DNA of 47,927 bases from positions 1 through 47,927 of the IMG/VR virus record IMGVR_UViG_3300038457_000105; one strand, 5' to 3'. Under the pieces are notes generated by a model. That model was not told the origin of the DNA. It ran no database searches and saw nothing but the letters and a program-made list of their open reading frames with translations. The stretch comes from a virus. Numbering within the stretch: the stretch's first letter is position 1; every line of letters starts with the position of its first letter. Shown one piece after another: positions 1 to 7,345 of the stretch. Both the position numbers and the translations under genes were made by a program.

Positions 1-130
1 GCGGCGCGACCCTCCGCGGCGCGCCCCTCCGCGGCGCGTACCTCCGCGGCGCGTACCTCAGCGGCGCGAACCTCCGCGGCGCGAACCTCCGCGGCGCGAA
101 CCTCAGCGGCGCGAACCTCAGCGGCGCGTA
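1..130 (+). repeat. 15-bp tandem repeat array (pentapeptide codons), left end
   Basis: Units of 15 bp (ctcMgcggcgcgWac) repeat about eight times with changes almost only at the codons for pentad positions 2 and 4. The same array continues at 47641-47927, so the window was cut inside it. The near-identity of DNA units points to recent expansion by slippage or recombination. Confidence 0.95.
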
Positions 131-443
131 CGAACTCGATTCGGCGATCATGCCCGGCGGCTTTACGTTTGCGGTCTACAAAGCCGAGGTGGTGCCTGCT
201 TTGCTCGCTGCGGGCGGTCGCGATCCGAAAGAAGTCGCAGCGAAATCATGGGACTGTCACCAATGGGATAACTGCCCGATGGCCGAGGCGTTCGGCGTTC
301 ATGGCATTGACGAGGTTCCGCCGCTCTATCGCGAGCAGGCGCGCTTGTTCGTGCAATTCTTCGACGCGAATCTGTTGCCGAACCCGTTCGAGTTCCATCA
401 AGCGGACGCGATGACGTACCCGCTTTCCGGTGGCGTATCTTGA
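1..443 (+). CDS. Pentapeptide-repeat protein, C-terminal part (gene runs in from the other end of the window)
   Basis: The third reading frame is open from the first base. Eight pentads of the form A-N/Y-L-S/R-G (two variants have T or P at position 2) run to about base 130. A non-repetitive domain of about 100 residues follows, with two Cys and several Trp, and ends SGGVS. Pentapeptide repeats fold as a right-handed quadrilateral beta-helix; some family members mimic DNA and act on gyrase, but nothing here proves such a role. The N-terminal half with a ribosome site and ATG is at 47560. Joining the ends over the shared gcgg keeps frame and gives about 268 residues. The Met codon at 150 is internal and is not taken as the start. 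The stop overlaps the next gene (TTGA). Confidence 0.85.
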   Translation, partial: GATLRGAPLRGAYLRGAYLSGANLRGANLRGANLSGANLSGAYELDSAIMPGGFTFAVYKAEVVPALLAAGGRDPKEVAAKSWDCHQWDNCPMAEAFGVHGIDEVPPLYREQARLFVQFFDANLLPNPFEFHQADAMTYPLSGGVS

Positions 444-661
444 AAGCACTACTATCTGACATTGCGCGTTGCGGGTCAATCAGGCCGCATGGTCCGCACA
501 TGTACGCGCTAGACGAGGAAACCGAGTCAGGCGATTGGGACGCCTTCTGCCGCGGTCTTTGCATTCACGGCCGCTGCTTTGAGCACGAAGCGCAACGGTT
601 TGTTGACGGCGGTCCTGAGCCGTACGAATGCCTTGGCGGTCGGAGTTTTGAGATCACATGA
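440..661 (+). CDS. Small hypothetical protein, 73 aa, Cys-containing
   Basis: It starts with TTG inside the stop of the pentapeptide gene (TTGA overlap) and ends with an ATGA overlap onto the methyltransferase gene, so it belongs to one translationally coupled series. Four Cys and several His are scattered through an acidic protein (C-x3-C-x3-C spacing around residues 39-47), which could bind a metal. No family recognised. The coupling at both ends is the main support for it being real. Confidence 0.65.
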   Translation: MKALLSDIARCGSIRPHGPHMYALDEETESGDWDAFCRGLCIHGRCFEHEAQRFVDGGPEPYECLGGRSFEIT

Positions 662-1338
662 AACCGTTGTTACGGGCTAAACCCCGTTTGCTGGACCTGT
701 TCTGCTCGGCCGGCGGTGCTGGCATGGGCTACATGCTCGGCGGCTTTGACGAGTATGAGATCGTCGGCGTAGACATTGATCCGCAGCCGCGCTACCCGTT
801 CAAGTTCGTGCAGGCTGACGCGCTGACGTTCCCGCTCGACGGGTTCGACTTCATCCACGCCTCGCCGCCGTGCCAACGGTTCTCGGATCTCGCGCACCGC
901 AACGGCAACGCGCATGAATGGCCCGACCTTATCGACCCCATTCGCCAACGGCTCATCCCGGCCAGCGTGCCCTACGTCATCGAGAACGTGGAACGATCGC
1001 CGCTCATCAAACCCATCATGCTATGCGGAACGATGTTCCCAGGGCTCCGTGTGCTGCGCCACCGCCTGTTCGAGTCCAATGTACCGCTGACGGCCCCGGC
1101 GCACGGAGCGCACCCCTTGGTGTTCACGCACGATAAGCGCAAGGCGCACTACGGCCAGCTTGACGAGCGCACCGCATTCGTCCAAGTCACGGGCGGCGGG
1201 AATTGCTCGGTAGCTGCGGCCCGCGAAGCGATGGATATTGATTGGATGACCAAGGACGAATTGAACGAAGCGATCCCGCCGGCATACACCGCGCATATCG
1301 CCCGCCAACTGCTCGCGTCGATCGCGGTCGCGGCATGA
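658..1338 (+). CDS. DNA (cytosine-5-)-methyltransferase, compact phage type
   Basis: 226 residues. Motif I (DLFCSAGGAGMGY, residues 13-25) binds S-adenosylmethionine. Motif IV (ASPPCQRFS, 68-76) carries catalytic Cys72, and motif VI is ENVE (109-112). A LRHRLFE segment stands where motif VIII lies, and the C-terminal AIPPAYTAHIARQL matches motif X. The enzyme should transfer a methyl group to C5 of cytosine. It is short against the 300-400 residues usual for this family, so the target-recognition region is minimal; similar compact forms are common in phages. No partner restriction endonuclease is adjacent, so protection of phage DNA from host restriction is the likely role (inference). Confidence 0.92.
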   Translation: MKPLLRAKPRLLDLFCSAGGAGMGYMLGGFDEYEIVGVDIDPQPRYPFKFVQADALTFPLDGFDFIHASPPCQRFSDLAHRNGNAHEWPDLIDPIRQRLIPASVPYVIENVERSPLIKPIMLCGTMFPGLRVLRHRLFESNVPLTAPAHGAHPLVFTHDKRKAHYGQLDERTAFVQVTGGGNCSVAAAREAMDIDWMTKDELNEAIPPAYTAHIARQLLASIAVAA

Positions 1339-1688
1339 AAGAAGATAGCAGCAAAGTGGAATTTGAAGAGATAGCAGATGAGCTTGCGGCGCTCATAAAA
1401 CCGTTGGGTCCGCATGCTGGAATGTATGAAAGCATTCCTGAGCATACGCGTCTTGTGGTTACCCGTGCCATTTCCGCGCTACGCTTTGCCGCTCCCAAGG
1501 TCGTGGGCGCGGTCCATCATGCTCCGCCCGGTGTGCCGATGATCGCGATAACGGCCGAGCGAATCCACATGCTGGATTACCTCGCCGCCAATGATTATGA
1601 CGAGCCGTTCGGAACGGATTCGGAAGACGCTGAAGATCGCATGATGCGAATTTGTCGCGAGATGCTCGCTGAGGCACAAAGCAAATGA
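1335..1688 (+). CDS. Hypothetical acidic helical protein, 117 aa
   Basis: ATG at 1335 overlaps the methyltransferase stop (ATGA). The protein is acidic at both ends and looks helical, with a short Pro/His-rich turn in the middle. No motif recognised. It is translationally coupled to the methyltransferase, which may only reflect operon packing. Confidence 0.7.
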   Translation: MKEDSSKVEFEEIADELAALIKPLGPHAGMYESIPEHTRLVVTRAISALRFAAPKVVGAVHHAPPGVPMIAITAERIHMLDYLAANDYDEPFGTDSEDAEDRMMRICREMLAEAQSK

Positions 1689-1713
1689 AATGTTCCTTTC
1701 AGGAGATAGTTTA

Positions 1714-2037
1714 ATGGCACGTTACACAAAACGCCCGGTCACTATTGAGGCCGTGAAGGTTCTTGCGCCCGACTTCGGCCCGGATGGGTTCGATGGGCGC
1801 GTGTTCACGGAGTATCCGCTTTGGCTTCGTGATGCCGTGGACGCAAAGCAAGTCTATCCGGTCGGCGATGATCGCGACTACGCGCTTTGGAAGATCAAGA
1901 CGCTTGAAGGCGAGATGACGGCGGAGCCCGGCGATATGATTATCCGTGGCGTTAAGGGCGAATTGTATCCGTGCAAGGCCGACATTTTTGAGATGACCTA
2001 CGAGCCCGAGTTCGTGCCGAGCATCCGAAATGAATAG
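1714..2037 (+). CDS. Conserved phage hypothetical protein, 107 aa
   Basis: The start at 1714 is chosen because AGGAGA lies 8 bases upstream; an in-frame ATG at 1690 has no such site. The C-terminal block PGDMIIRGVKGELYPCKAD followed by IFEMTYE is a pattern seen in many phage accessory proteins of unknown function; I recognise the pattern but no biochemical role. The gene overlaps the following HNH gene by 8 bases. Confidence 0.8.
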   Translation: MARYTKRPVTIEAVKVLAPDFGPDGFDGRVFTEYPLWLRDAVDAKQVYPVGDDRDYALWKIKTLEGEMTAEPGDMIIRGVKGELYPCKADIFEMTYEPEFVPSIRNE

Positions 2038-2464
2038 CAACAAACTGTCATTTGACGCGATAGCCGCAAAGCAAGATCGGTTCTGGAGGTTCGTCGCACC
2101 GATGACGGATGACCGTGGCTGCTGGGAGTGGTTCGGCGGTCGCAACGGTGACGGATATGGGACCACGTCGTTCGGCATGTCCGCGCATCGTGTATCGTTC
2201 ATTTTGCACAATGGGGAGATCGGTTCTGCTTGGGTTCTTCATCGCTGCGATAACCCGTCATGCGTGAACCCAATGCACCTGTTTCTTGGCGACAATACGG
2301 CGAACGTCCGTGACATGGTTGCTAAGGGCCGGCACTCCGCGCAGCTTAAAACGCATTGCAAGCGTGGTCATTTACTGAGCGGCGAGAACCTACGCCCTCA
2401 TCCACTGTGGCGCGTATGTCGCGCCTGCAAGAACGATAGGAGGCGCGAAAATGGAACCAAGTGA
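2030..2464 (+). CDS. HNH endonuclease (HNH_3-type, homing-like)
   Basis: 144 residues. The core has HRVSF followed by an N/E-rich turn, LHRCDNPSCVNPMHLFLG (about residues 71-88) and a DNTANVRDMVAKGR helix, which is the usual beta-beta-alpha metal layout of small HNH homing enzymes. The C-terminal third carries two further Cys pairs (THCKRGH and RVCRACKN), probably a zinc-stabilised DNA-binding element. It cuts DNA and typically spreads itself between phage genomes. It overlaps both neighbours slightly. Confidence 0.9.
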   Translation: MNSNKLSFDAIAAKQDRFWRFVAPMTDDRGCWEWFGGRNGDGYGTTSFGMSAHRVSFILHNGEIGSAWVLHRCDNPSCVNPMHLFLGDNTANVRDMVAKGRHSAQLKTHCKRGHLLSGENLRPHPLWRVCRACKNDRRRENGTK

Positions 2465-3335
2465 AGTCGAAGTCCAGCGGATGACGCAATGGTTCATGGA
2501 CAACTACTCCGACAGTAAAACGTCAGAGGAAATTGTCCGAGGCTTCCTTTCCGCTCTCGCCCAACAGGCTCAGCCGCTCTGCAAGTCGATTTGGCGCGGG
2601 TTTGAGTGCGAACTCGTCAACGGCCATTTGGGTCGCCACTACCATGACGATATGGAATTGAACGGCGACCTGTGGTGGAGTGACGATGACGTTCTTGGGT
2701 TGCTCGACGACGCCCAACAGACGCACCGATGCGATAACCCTGACGAGTGCGCGACCTGCAATCCGTATAGCCAACAGGCGCAGAAACATTGCGATTACGA
2801 AGTGTTGGCGGGGGACGGTTCGTGGTGGTGCTGCTTGCCCAAGGGCCATTGGGGCGAACATCGCGATGCGCGCTATTTTACCCAACAGGCACAGCCCGAC
2901 CATCACTTGCGGCGTAATCCGCACAATAACCAGGATTGGTGTGAATCGTGCAATTCGTATTCTTGCCAAGCCCAACAGGTGCAGCCGCTGACGGACGAGG
3001 ACGCGAGCCGCATTGCGCTTGCCGTATTCGATGCGGATGGTCCTGACTCGCTTGCTATCGTTCACGACATCGTGTTGAGATACGAAGCGCATACGCGCCG
3101 CCGCGACCGGATGGCCCAACAGGCGCAGCCCGAGATGCCGACGCGCGAGCAGATTCTTCAAGCACTTGCGAAGGCGAACGCATTTGATTGGGGCCAAGCA
3201 GCCGACGCCGTGCTGGCGCTCTTTGCGCCGAAGGAAACGCTCTCGGTCTGCGACTTCTGCGGCGGCGATCCGATGACCGACGACGATTGGCACAAGCACA
3301 TGGAAACCGTTCACAATGCACCGCCGCGCCATTAG
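2451..3335 (+). CDS. Modular zinc-finger protein with AQQAQP linkers, 294 aa
   Basis: Short Cys/His-rich beads are separated by a recurring linker (AQQAQP, SQQAQK, TQQAQP, AQQVQP, AQQAQP) encoded by a repeated DNA segment near 2560, 2711, 2770, 2880, 2971 and 3115. Beads include a C-x4-GHLGRH and a C-x4-GHWGEH element and several CxxC pairs. The C-terminus holds an ADAVLALF helix and a C-x2-C-x12-H-x4-H finger (CDFCGGDP...HMETVH), a canonical C2H2 spacing. The finger is repeated identically in the gene at 3643. The layout recalls modular phage accessory proteins built from exchangeable domains. Function unknown; nucleic-acid or protein binding is inferred. Confidence 0.8.
   Translation: MEPSEVEVQRMTQWFMDNYSDSKTSEEIVRGFLSALAQQAQPLCKSIWRGFECELVNGHLGRHYHDDMELNGDLWWSDDDVLGLLDDAQQTHRCDNPDECATCNPYSQQAQKHCDYEVLAGDGSWWCCLPKGHWGEHRDARYFTQQAQPDHHLRRNPHNNQDWCESCNSYSCQAQQVQPLTDEDASRIALAVFDADGPDSLAIVHDIVLRYEAHTRRRDRMAQQAQPEMPTREQILQALAKANAFDWGQAADAVLALFAPKETLSVCDFCGGDPMTDDDWHKHMETVHNAPPRH
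3201..3330 (+). repeat. 130-bp direct repeat, copy 1 (C2H2 finger coding segment)
   Basis: Identical to 3784-3913, starting at gccgacgccg and ending at ccgccgcgcc. Homology continues for about 25 more bases with one indel and one or two substitutions. The two copies are 583 bp apart and bracket the gene at 3360-3641. Confidence 0.95.
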
Positions 3336-3359
3336 CGCATAACGAGGATTTGACGAGAT

Positions 3360-3641
3360 ATGAAAATCGGAGCGTTGACGATCCTGAGCCGGATGCATTG
3401 CAACGGCACCCCCACCGATGGCTGGCTCCTCGCTGGCTGGCATCCGCGCGCGTCGATCACATGGCGTTGGGGCCTCGATTGGTCCCCGTACAAACCGTAC
3501 AACGATTCGTTCTTTTTCATCAAGACGAACGGTGGCGGAATCGCCGGCTTCCGTCTGCCCTACCTTGGCAACGTCTCGTTCTCGACGCAAGAGTTTATGC
3601 TAGACCCGAGCGTGCTACCGGTCATGCATCAAGGGAGATGA
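3360..3641 (+). CDS. Hypothetical protein, 93 aa, between two finger duplicates
   Basis: Trp/Phe/Gly-rich, beta-looking protein (LAGWHPRASITWRWGLDW region, then DSFFFIKTNGGG), no Cys pair. It lies between the two copies of the 130-bp repeat and so may have arrived with, or been enclosed by, the duplication. No family recognised. Confidence 0.7.
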   Translation: MKIGALTILSRMHCNGTPTDGWLLAGWHPRASITWRWGLDWSPYKPYNDSFFFIKTNGGGIAGFRLPYLGNVSFSTQEFMLDPSVLPVMHQGR

Positions 3642-3642
3642 G

Positions 3643-4275
3643 TTGAAAACAGTATTGACTGAGATACCCTCACGCGAGCAGATCGCTGAAGCCCTTTGGC
3701 GCGCGTCGGATCATTGGACGGCTCACGAATGGCCGTTACGCAAAATCAAAACGACTGAGGCGTGGCAGACTTATCTGCGTCAAGCCGACGCCGTGCTGGC
3801 GCTCTTTGCGCCGAAGGAAACGCTCTCGGTCTGCGACTTCTGCGGCGGCGATCCGATGACCGACGACGATTGGCACAAGCACATGGAAACCGTTCACAAT
3901 GCACCGCCGCGCCCTTTAGCGCATAGCGAGGATTTGAAGATGTATCTACATAGCGAAGGCTTAGACCCCGAGATGGCTCGCGCGCTAGACGAAGATGCGC
4001 GCAAGCTGGAGTCGATGGGCATGGATGCCGGCGCAACGATCAAGGACATTCGCCTACGCTATTCCGATGCAAAAGTCGGTGACGTGGTTGAGTGCTGGAA
4101 CGATGATACGGGCGACGAGTGGGGTCCGTGTACGCTCGTTAAGTCATATCGCCGAAAAGGCAACGCGAAAGGCTGGATGGCGAAGTGGTGGGTCGGGCGC
4201 GACGAAGCCAAGGGTTACGAATGGCGCTTTACTGAGGAGTGCATCTACGTGCTCAACGGAGTCGAAATTCAGTGA
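3643..4275 (+). CDS. C2H2-type zinc-finger protein with extra C-terminal domain, 210 aa
   Basis: TTG start one base after the preceding stop, with AGGGAG upstream. Residues 8-50 form the PSREQIAEAL...ADAVLALF helical module, also present in the 294-aa protein. Residues 59-88 are the same C-x2-C-x12-H-x4-H finger, DNA-identical to the first copy. The rest is unique: an acidic helix (about 100-140) and a Trp-rich domain opening VGDVVECWNDD (about 145-210). It looks like a paralogue that took the finger by duplication. Role unknown. Confidence 0.8.
   Translation: MKTVLTEIPSREQIAEALWRASDHWTAHEWPLRKIKTTEAWQTYLRQADAVLALFAPKETLSVCDFCGGDPMTDDDWHKHMETVHNAPPRPLAHSEDLKMYLHSEGLDPEMARALDEDARKLESMGMDAGATIKDIRLRYSDAKVGDVVECWNDDTGDEWGPCTLVKSYRRKGNAKGWMAKWWVGRDEAKGYEWRFTEECIYVLNGVEIQ
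3784..3913 (+). repeat. 130-bp direct repeat, copy 2
   Basis: Perfect match of 3201-3330, in frame within the 210-aa protein, where it encodes the ADAVLALF helix and the C2H2 finger. Confidence 0.95.
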
Positions 4276-4652
4276 GCACGAAAACAGTATACGATGAGTT
4301 ACTAGAAATCGCAGACCGCTACAAGGCGGCGTCTGCCGAGCATCGCGAACTTCGTGCGCGCGCCGACGATGAAGATAGCAAGTCGCTAGCCGAGGACTTG
4401 TACCGTGACGCTCGCCGCGCCCTTGAACGCTTTGAGTCAATCGAAGGCGAACTCAATCGCTGGATAGATCAGCATTCCGATTGGGACTACATGGAACACG
4501 GAACGCTTATCAAAGCGGTTCGGGAGTTGGCTCAACCAAGTCTCCCCGACGACGCGCGCGAGGCTCTAGTCTGGATTCGCGACCAGGGGGCAGGCGATAC
4601 GGTCGGCGTTTACGACCGCGCACGTTTCTTAGCGCGGAGGCTGTTGTCTTGA
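4272..4652 (+). CDS. Hypothetical helical protein, 126 aa
   Basis: GTG start overlaps the previous stop (GTGA). Highly charged and helical through residue 80 (many Arg/Glu/Asp, coiled-coil-like), ending RFLARRLLS. No motif. A TTGA overlap couples it to the next gene. Confidence 0.75.
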   Translation: MSTKTVYDELLEIADRYKAASAEHRELRARADDEDSKSLAEDLYRDARRALERFESIEGELNRWIDQHSDWDYMEHGTLIKAVRELAQPSLPDDAREALVWIRDQGAGDTVGVYDRARFLARRLLS

Positions 4653-4909
4653 AAGAACGATTGACGGATATTGTTTCGGAGGCTCCCGTTGACTTGCTTG
4701 CGCGCCACTTAGCGAACGCGCTCGAAGCGATTCAACTGCTGCACGACGCGAACGACGAACTACGCGCCCGGCTGAAGGTTTGCGAGATTCGCCTCGGCTT
4801 GAAGCCAGCGCCCGCGATCACGATGCCTGAGGCGGCGCAGAAGCGCACCGTCGAACTAATACGCAAGGCTGTCCCGGCAATCGGCGACCTACGCGATTGG
4901 GTGACCTAA
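4649..4909 (+). CDS. Hypothetical helical protein, 86 aa
   Basis: TTG start at 4649 overlaps the previous stop (TTGA) and has GGAGG 9 bases upstream. Sequence is helical with leucine spacing (APVDLLARHLANALEAIQLL), consistent with a small coiled-coil. Function unknown. Confidence 0.7.
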   Translation: MKERLTDIVSEAPVDLLARHLANALEAIQLLHDANDELRARLKVCEIRLGLKPAPAITMPEAAQKRTVELIRKAVPAIGDLRDWVT

Positions 4910-4978
4910 ATGCAGCATGAGCGCATGATCCGCATCAAGCGCGCTTGGGATGACTACTCGGCGAAAAAGCACGTATGA
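4910..4978 (+). CDS. Tiny ORF, 22 aa, bridging two genes
   Basis: ATG follows directly on the preceding TAA, and its TGA overlaps the next ATG (ATGA). It encodes a basic peptide (MQHERMIRIKRAWDDYSAKK then HV). The exact packing at both ends suggests it is translated, either as a micro-protein or simply to carry ribosomes to the next gene. Confidence 0.5.
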   Translation: MQHERMIRIKRAWDDYSAKKHV

Positions 4979-5256
4979 GCGACCGCATTTGGACGTGCGC
5001 TGTCTGCCGCAAACAAGAGCGGTGGGGAAAGTCGTGGTCCTGGTTTGGCTCGCGCAAGGATGAGGATGATTGGAGCCGTGAGGTCCTAGAGCAAAACGCG
5101 GTGTGTTCGGATGCTTGCAAGGCTCTGCACAAGCCGATAAAGTTCAAGCAGACGGCGGCTGAGATCGCGACGGAGAAGCGACTTCGCAAACAACAACGCA
5201 AAGCACCGCGCTCGGTGATAGACCATTCGCGTCCATCCGTGCTGGTGGACCTCTAA
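4975..5256 (+). CDS. Small zinc-finger protein, 93 aa
   Basis: CAVC near the N-terminus and CSDACK near residue 44 flank a Trp/Lys-rich insert, a likely four-Cys zinc site. The C-terminal half is very basic (EKRLRKQQRKAPR), fitting nucleic-acid binding. Starts by ATGA overlap with the 22-aa ORF. Confidence 0.75.
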   Translation: MSDRIWTCAVCRKQERWGKSWSWFGSRKDEDDWSREVLEQNAVCSDACKALHKPIKFKQTAAEIATEKRLRKQQRKAPRSVIDHSRPSVLVDL

Positions 5257-5287
5257 ACAATATCTTGAAAGGCGCATTGCTCGTTAT

Positions 5288-5749
5288 ATGAAAATTAAAG
5301 TTTCTCCCGGGGTTCGTTTTTGGCGTTTCGTTACGATCGGCGAACCCAACGAATGCTGGCTATGGAATGGCGCCGTAGAGAAAAGCGGATATGGGCGCTT
5401 TGCCGTTTCGCACAGGAAAATGCGCGGTGCCCATGCGTTCGCATTGGAACTTGCCACTGGCGAACCCGCTAATGGTCGCTGGACCCTTCACTCATGCGAC
5501 GTGCGGGCGTGCGTCAACCCGGGTCATCTCCGGTACGGTGACGGATTCGACAATATGCAGGATGCCCGCGACCGCGGCCGGTTAGCGATCGGAGCGCGGC
5601 AAGGACACGCGAAGCTGACAGCCGACAACGTCGCCGAGATCCGTTCCTTGTATGGAAAAGAACAGGGCGTCGCCTTAGCGCGGCGCTTCAACGTGCTGCC
5701 GCAAACGATCTCGATGATCCAGCGCGGCAAGAATTGGGCGTGGCTATGA
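5288..5749 (+). CDS. HNH endonuclease with C-terminal helix-turn-helix
   Basis: 153 residues. A WLWNGAVEKSGYGRF segment, then TLHSCDVRACVNPGHLRYG (about residues 66-84), is the HNH_3-type core as in the gene at 2030. Residues 108-150 (KLTADNVAEIRSLYG...ARRFNVLPQTISMIQRGKNW) look like the DNA-binding helix-turn-helix often fused to homing endonucleases. It is diverged from the enzyme at 2030, so the two are probably independent arrivals. Homing mobility is the usual role. Confidence 0.9.
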   Translation: MKIKVSPGVRFWRFVTIGEPNECWLWNGAVEKSGYGRFAVSHRKMRGAHAFALELATGEPANGRWTLHSCDVRACVNPGHLRYGDGFDNMQDARDRGRLAIGARQGHAKLTADNVAEIRSLYGKEQGVALARRFNVLPQTISMIQRGKNWAWL

Positions 5750-6225
5750 ATATCTCTATTAGGACGATACCGCATGCGGACCAACTGTACGAAACGGTCG
5801 GAAATTATTTTCTGATACCGAACGAAACCGACGTCGCTCGCCGACTCGATGTCGTCGTGTCCGACCTGCGCGACTGGAAGATGGAATTCCTCATCGGCAT
5901 ACATGAGACTATCGAAAGCGCGCTGATGCTAGCCGCGGGCATCCCGTTGATCGCGTCGACCGAGTTCGACGTGCTGTACGAGGCGGCGCGTCCCGACGAG
6001 GACGACTGGCGCAACAGCGACGCCGTCGACAAGTTCCGCGCGGTGATCGGGCCCGATGATCCGCTGCCGACGCGCGACTCCGAACCCGGCGACCATCCGG
6101 CGTCGCCGTACAAGCGCCAGCACTGCTTCGCCACGTCGGTTGAACGGCTACTGGCGGCCGAGCTGGGCGTCGACTGGGAAGCCTACACCATCGCGTGCGA
6201 AAACGCGGGAAAGCCTAAAGCATGA
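5746..6225 (+). CDS. Hypothetical phage protein, 159 aa
   Basis: Start at 5746 by ATGA overlap with the HNH gene; an ATG 12 bases upstream is in frame but less likely. Acidic in the middle (EAARPDEDDWRNSD) and ends with a helical segment containing HCFATSVERLLAAELGVDW. Not recognised. It is coupled by overlap to the GroES-like gene. Confidence 0.75.
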   Translation: MNISIRTIPHADQLYETVGNYFLIPNETDVARRLDVVVSDLRDWKMEFLIGIHETIESALMLAAGIPLIASTEFDVLYEAARPDEDDWRNSDAVDKFRAVIGPDDPLPTRDSEPGDHPASPYKRQHCFATSVERLLAAELGVDWEAYTIACENAGKPKA

Positions 6226-6689
6226 CGCTGATCTCACCGGAAATCGCCGAACTCATCCACGTGCGCCCGGCCGGCGCATATCTCGTCGTGCTGGCTGACG
6301 TGCCCGAGACCGGCATCGAGAAGACGGCGAGCGGACTGTTTATCGACGTGCGCTCGAGCCTGGGGGGCGTCGCGCTGCCCGATACGGTTGAGAACGAGCC
6401 GATTGAGGGCCGCGTCGTCGCGGTTGGCCCGGGCGTTCCTTTCGAGATACCGTACTGGCTGATCGAAAAGATCGCGGACGAGCTCGTAGCGGCAAACCAC
6501 TTTTTGCCGGAAGTCCGCGAAACGGTGCTTGCGCTGATCTCGCGCGTCGCCGCCGAGCCACGTCCGCTTCAGGTGAAGGTCGGCGATCGCATTCTCTGGA
6601 CGCCGTGGGCCGCGTTCTCCATCACGCTTGAGGGCATCGCGTATCACGTGATCACCGAGGACGACGTCGTCGGGACGATCACCGGTTAA
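6222..6689 (+). CDS. GroES-like co-chaperonin protein, 155 aa
   Basis: The order of GroES landmarks is kept: VRPAGAYLVVL at the N-terminus, EKTASGLFI at the mobile-loop position (residues 27-35), GRVVAVGPG (about 65-73), VKVGDRILW (about 122-130) and a final VITEDDVVG strand. An insertion of about 45 residues between GPG and VKVGD makes it longer than the usual 95-110. GroES caps GroEL and helps fold proteins; phage versions can replace the host cap for large capsid proteins. Whether this one binds GroEL is not shown. A second, more diverged GroES-like gene is at 34378. Confidence 0.85.
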   Translation: MTLISPEIAELIHVRPAGAYLVVLADVPETGIEKTASGLFIDVRSSLGGVALPDTVENEPIEGRVVAVGPGVPFEIPYWLIEKIADELVAANHFLPEVRETVLALISRVAAEPRPLQVKVGDRILWTPWAAFSITLEGIAYHVITEDDVVGTITG

Positions 6690-6708
6690 AGCGCGCCCCA
6701 GAGAATAG

Positions 6709-6738
6709 AAAAAGCGCCGCGGTAAACGGCGCTTTTTT
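6709..6738. terminator. Bidirectional intrinsic terminator between convergent arms
   Basis: A-tract, stem GCGCCG, loop CGGTAAA, stem CGGCGC, T-tract. It works on both strands, exactly where the plus-strand early arm and minus-strand late arm meet. Confidence 0.95.
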
Positions 6739-6759
6739 ATTTGCCCGGTTGGGGTTCCG

Positions 6760-7320
6760 CTAGGTCGCGGTGACGGAGATGGTCGCGGTGCGCGGAGGCG
6801 TTTCGGACGTCGAGATCGTGATCGTCGACGAGCCCGGAGCGACTTCCGTGACCGTGACAGCGGCGCCGGAAACGGCAACCGTGGCGACCGTAGTATCCGA
6901 CGACGTCGCGGTGTAGCCGGCCGAGTAGGTCGTCGAGTCGCTGATCGAAGCGGTCCCGACCGAGCCGACGCCGGTGATCGAGAGCGTCGCGGGGCTGACG
7001 GTCAGCGTGGGCGCACCGGTGGGATTTGCGTCCGTCGACGTGACCGTGTTGATCGCGGTCGCCAGCGTTGCGTTATCCGCGAGCACCTTCGCCACTTCGG
7101 CGGTCAGGGAGGGCGGGACCGACGCGGAGTCGGCGAGTTTTTGAAGGATCGCGCTGTTGGCGGCTACGGCAGCCGACAGCGATGTGAGTTCGGTATCTTC
7201 GGCCGCGAGCGCGGCGTCGAGGTCGGCGATAGTGGCCAATTCGGTCTCCTGATTTTGGATGATGCGTTGCAACGCGGCGAGGACCTTCGACTCGAATTCC
7301 TGGGAAATCCAGCGCCACAT
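6760..7320 (-). CDS. Ig-like (BIG2-type) virion protein with N-terminal coiled coil, 186 aa
   Basis: Residues 1-75 are a coiled coil (heptad-like A/L/I pattern, NQETELATIADLDAALAAED). Residues 105-186 are an Ig-like bacterial domain: LTVSPATLSITGVGS, then the SDTTVATV and APGSSTITIST strands typical of BIG2. Such domains are added to phage structural proteins and may bind cell-surface sugars. It is the last gene of the late operon, after the internal virion proteins, and is followed by the terminator. Confidence 0.85.
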   Translation of the reverse strand: MWRWISQEFESKVLAALQRIIQNQETELATIADLDAALAAEDTELTSLSAAVAANSAILQKLADSASVPPSLTAEVAKVLADNATLATAINTVTSTDANPTGAPTLTVSPATLSITGVGSVGTASISDSTTYSAGYTATSSDTTVATVAVSGAAVTVTEVAPGSSTITISTSETPPRTATISVTAT

Positions 7321-7345
7321 GGAGCCATTCTACCATAGACGAGCG

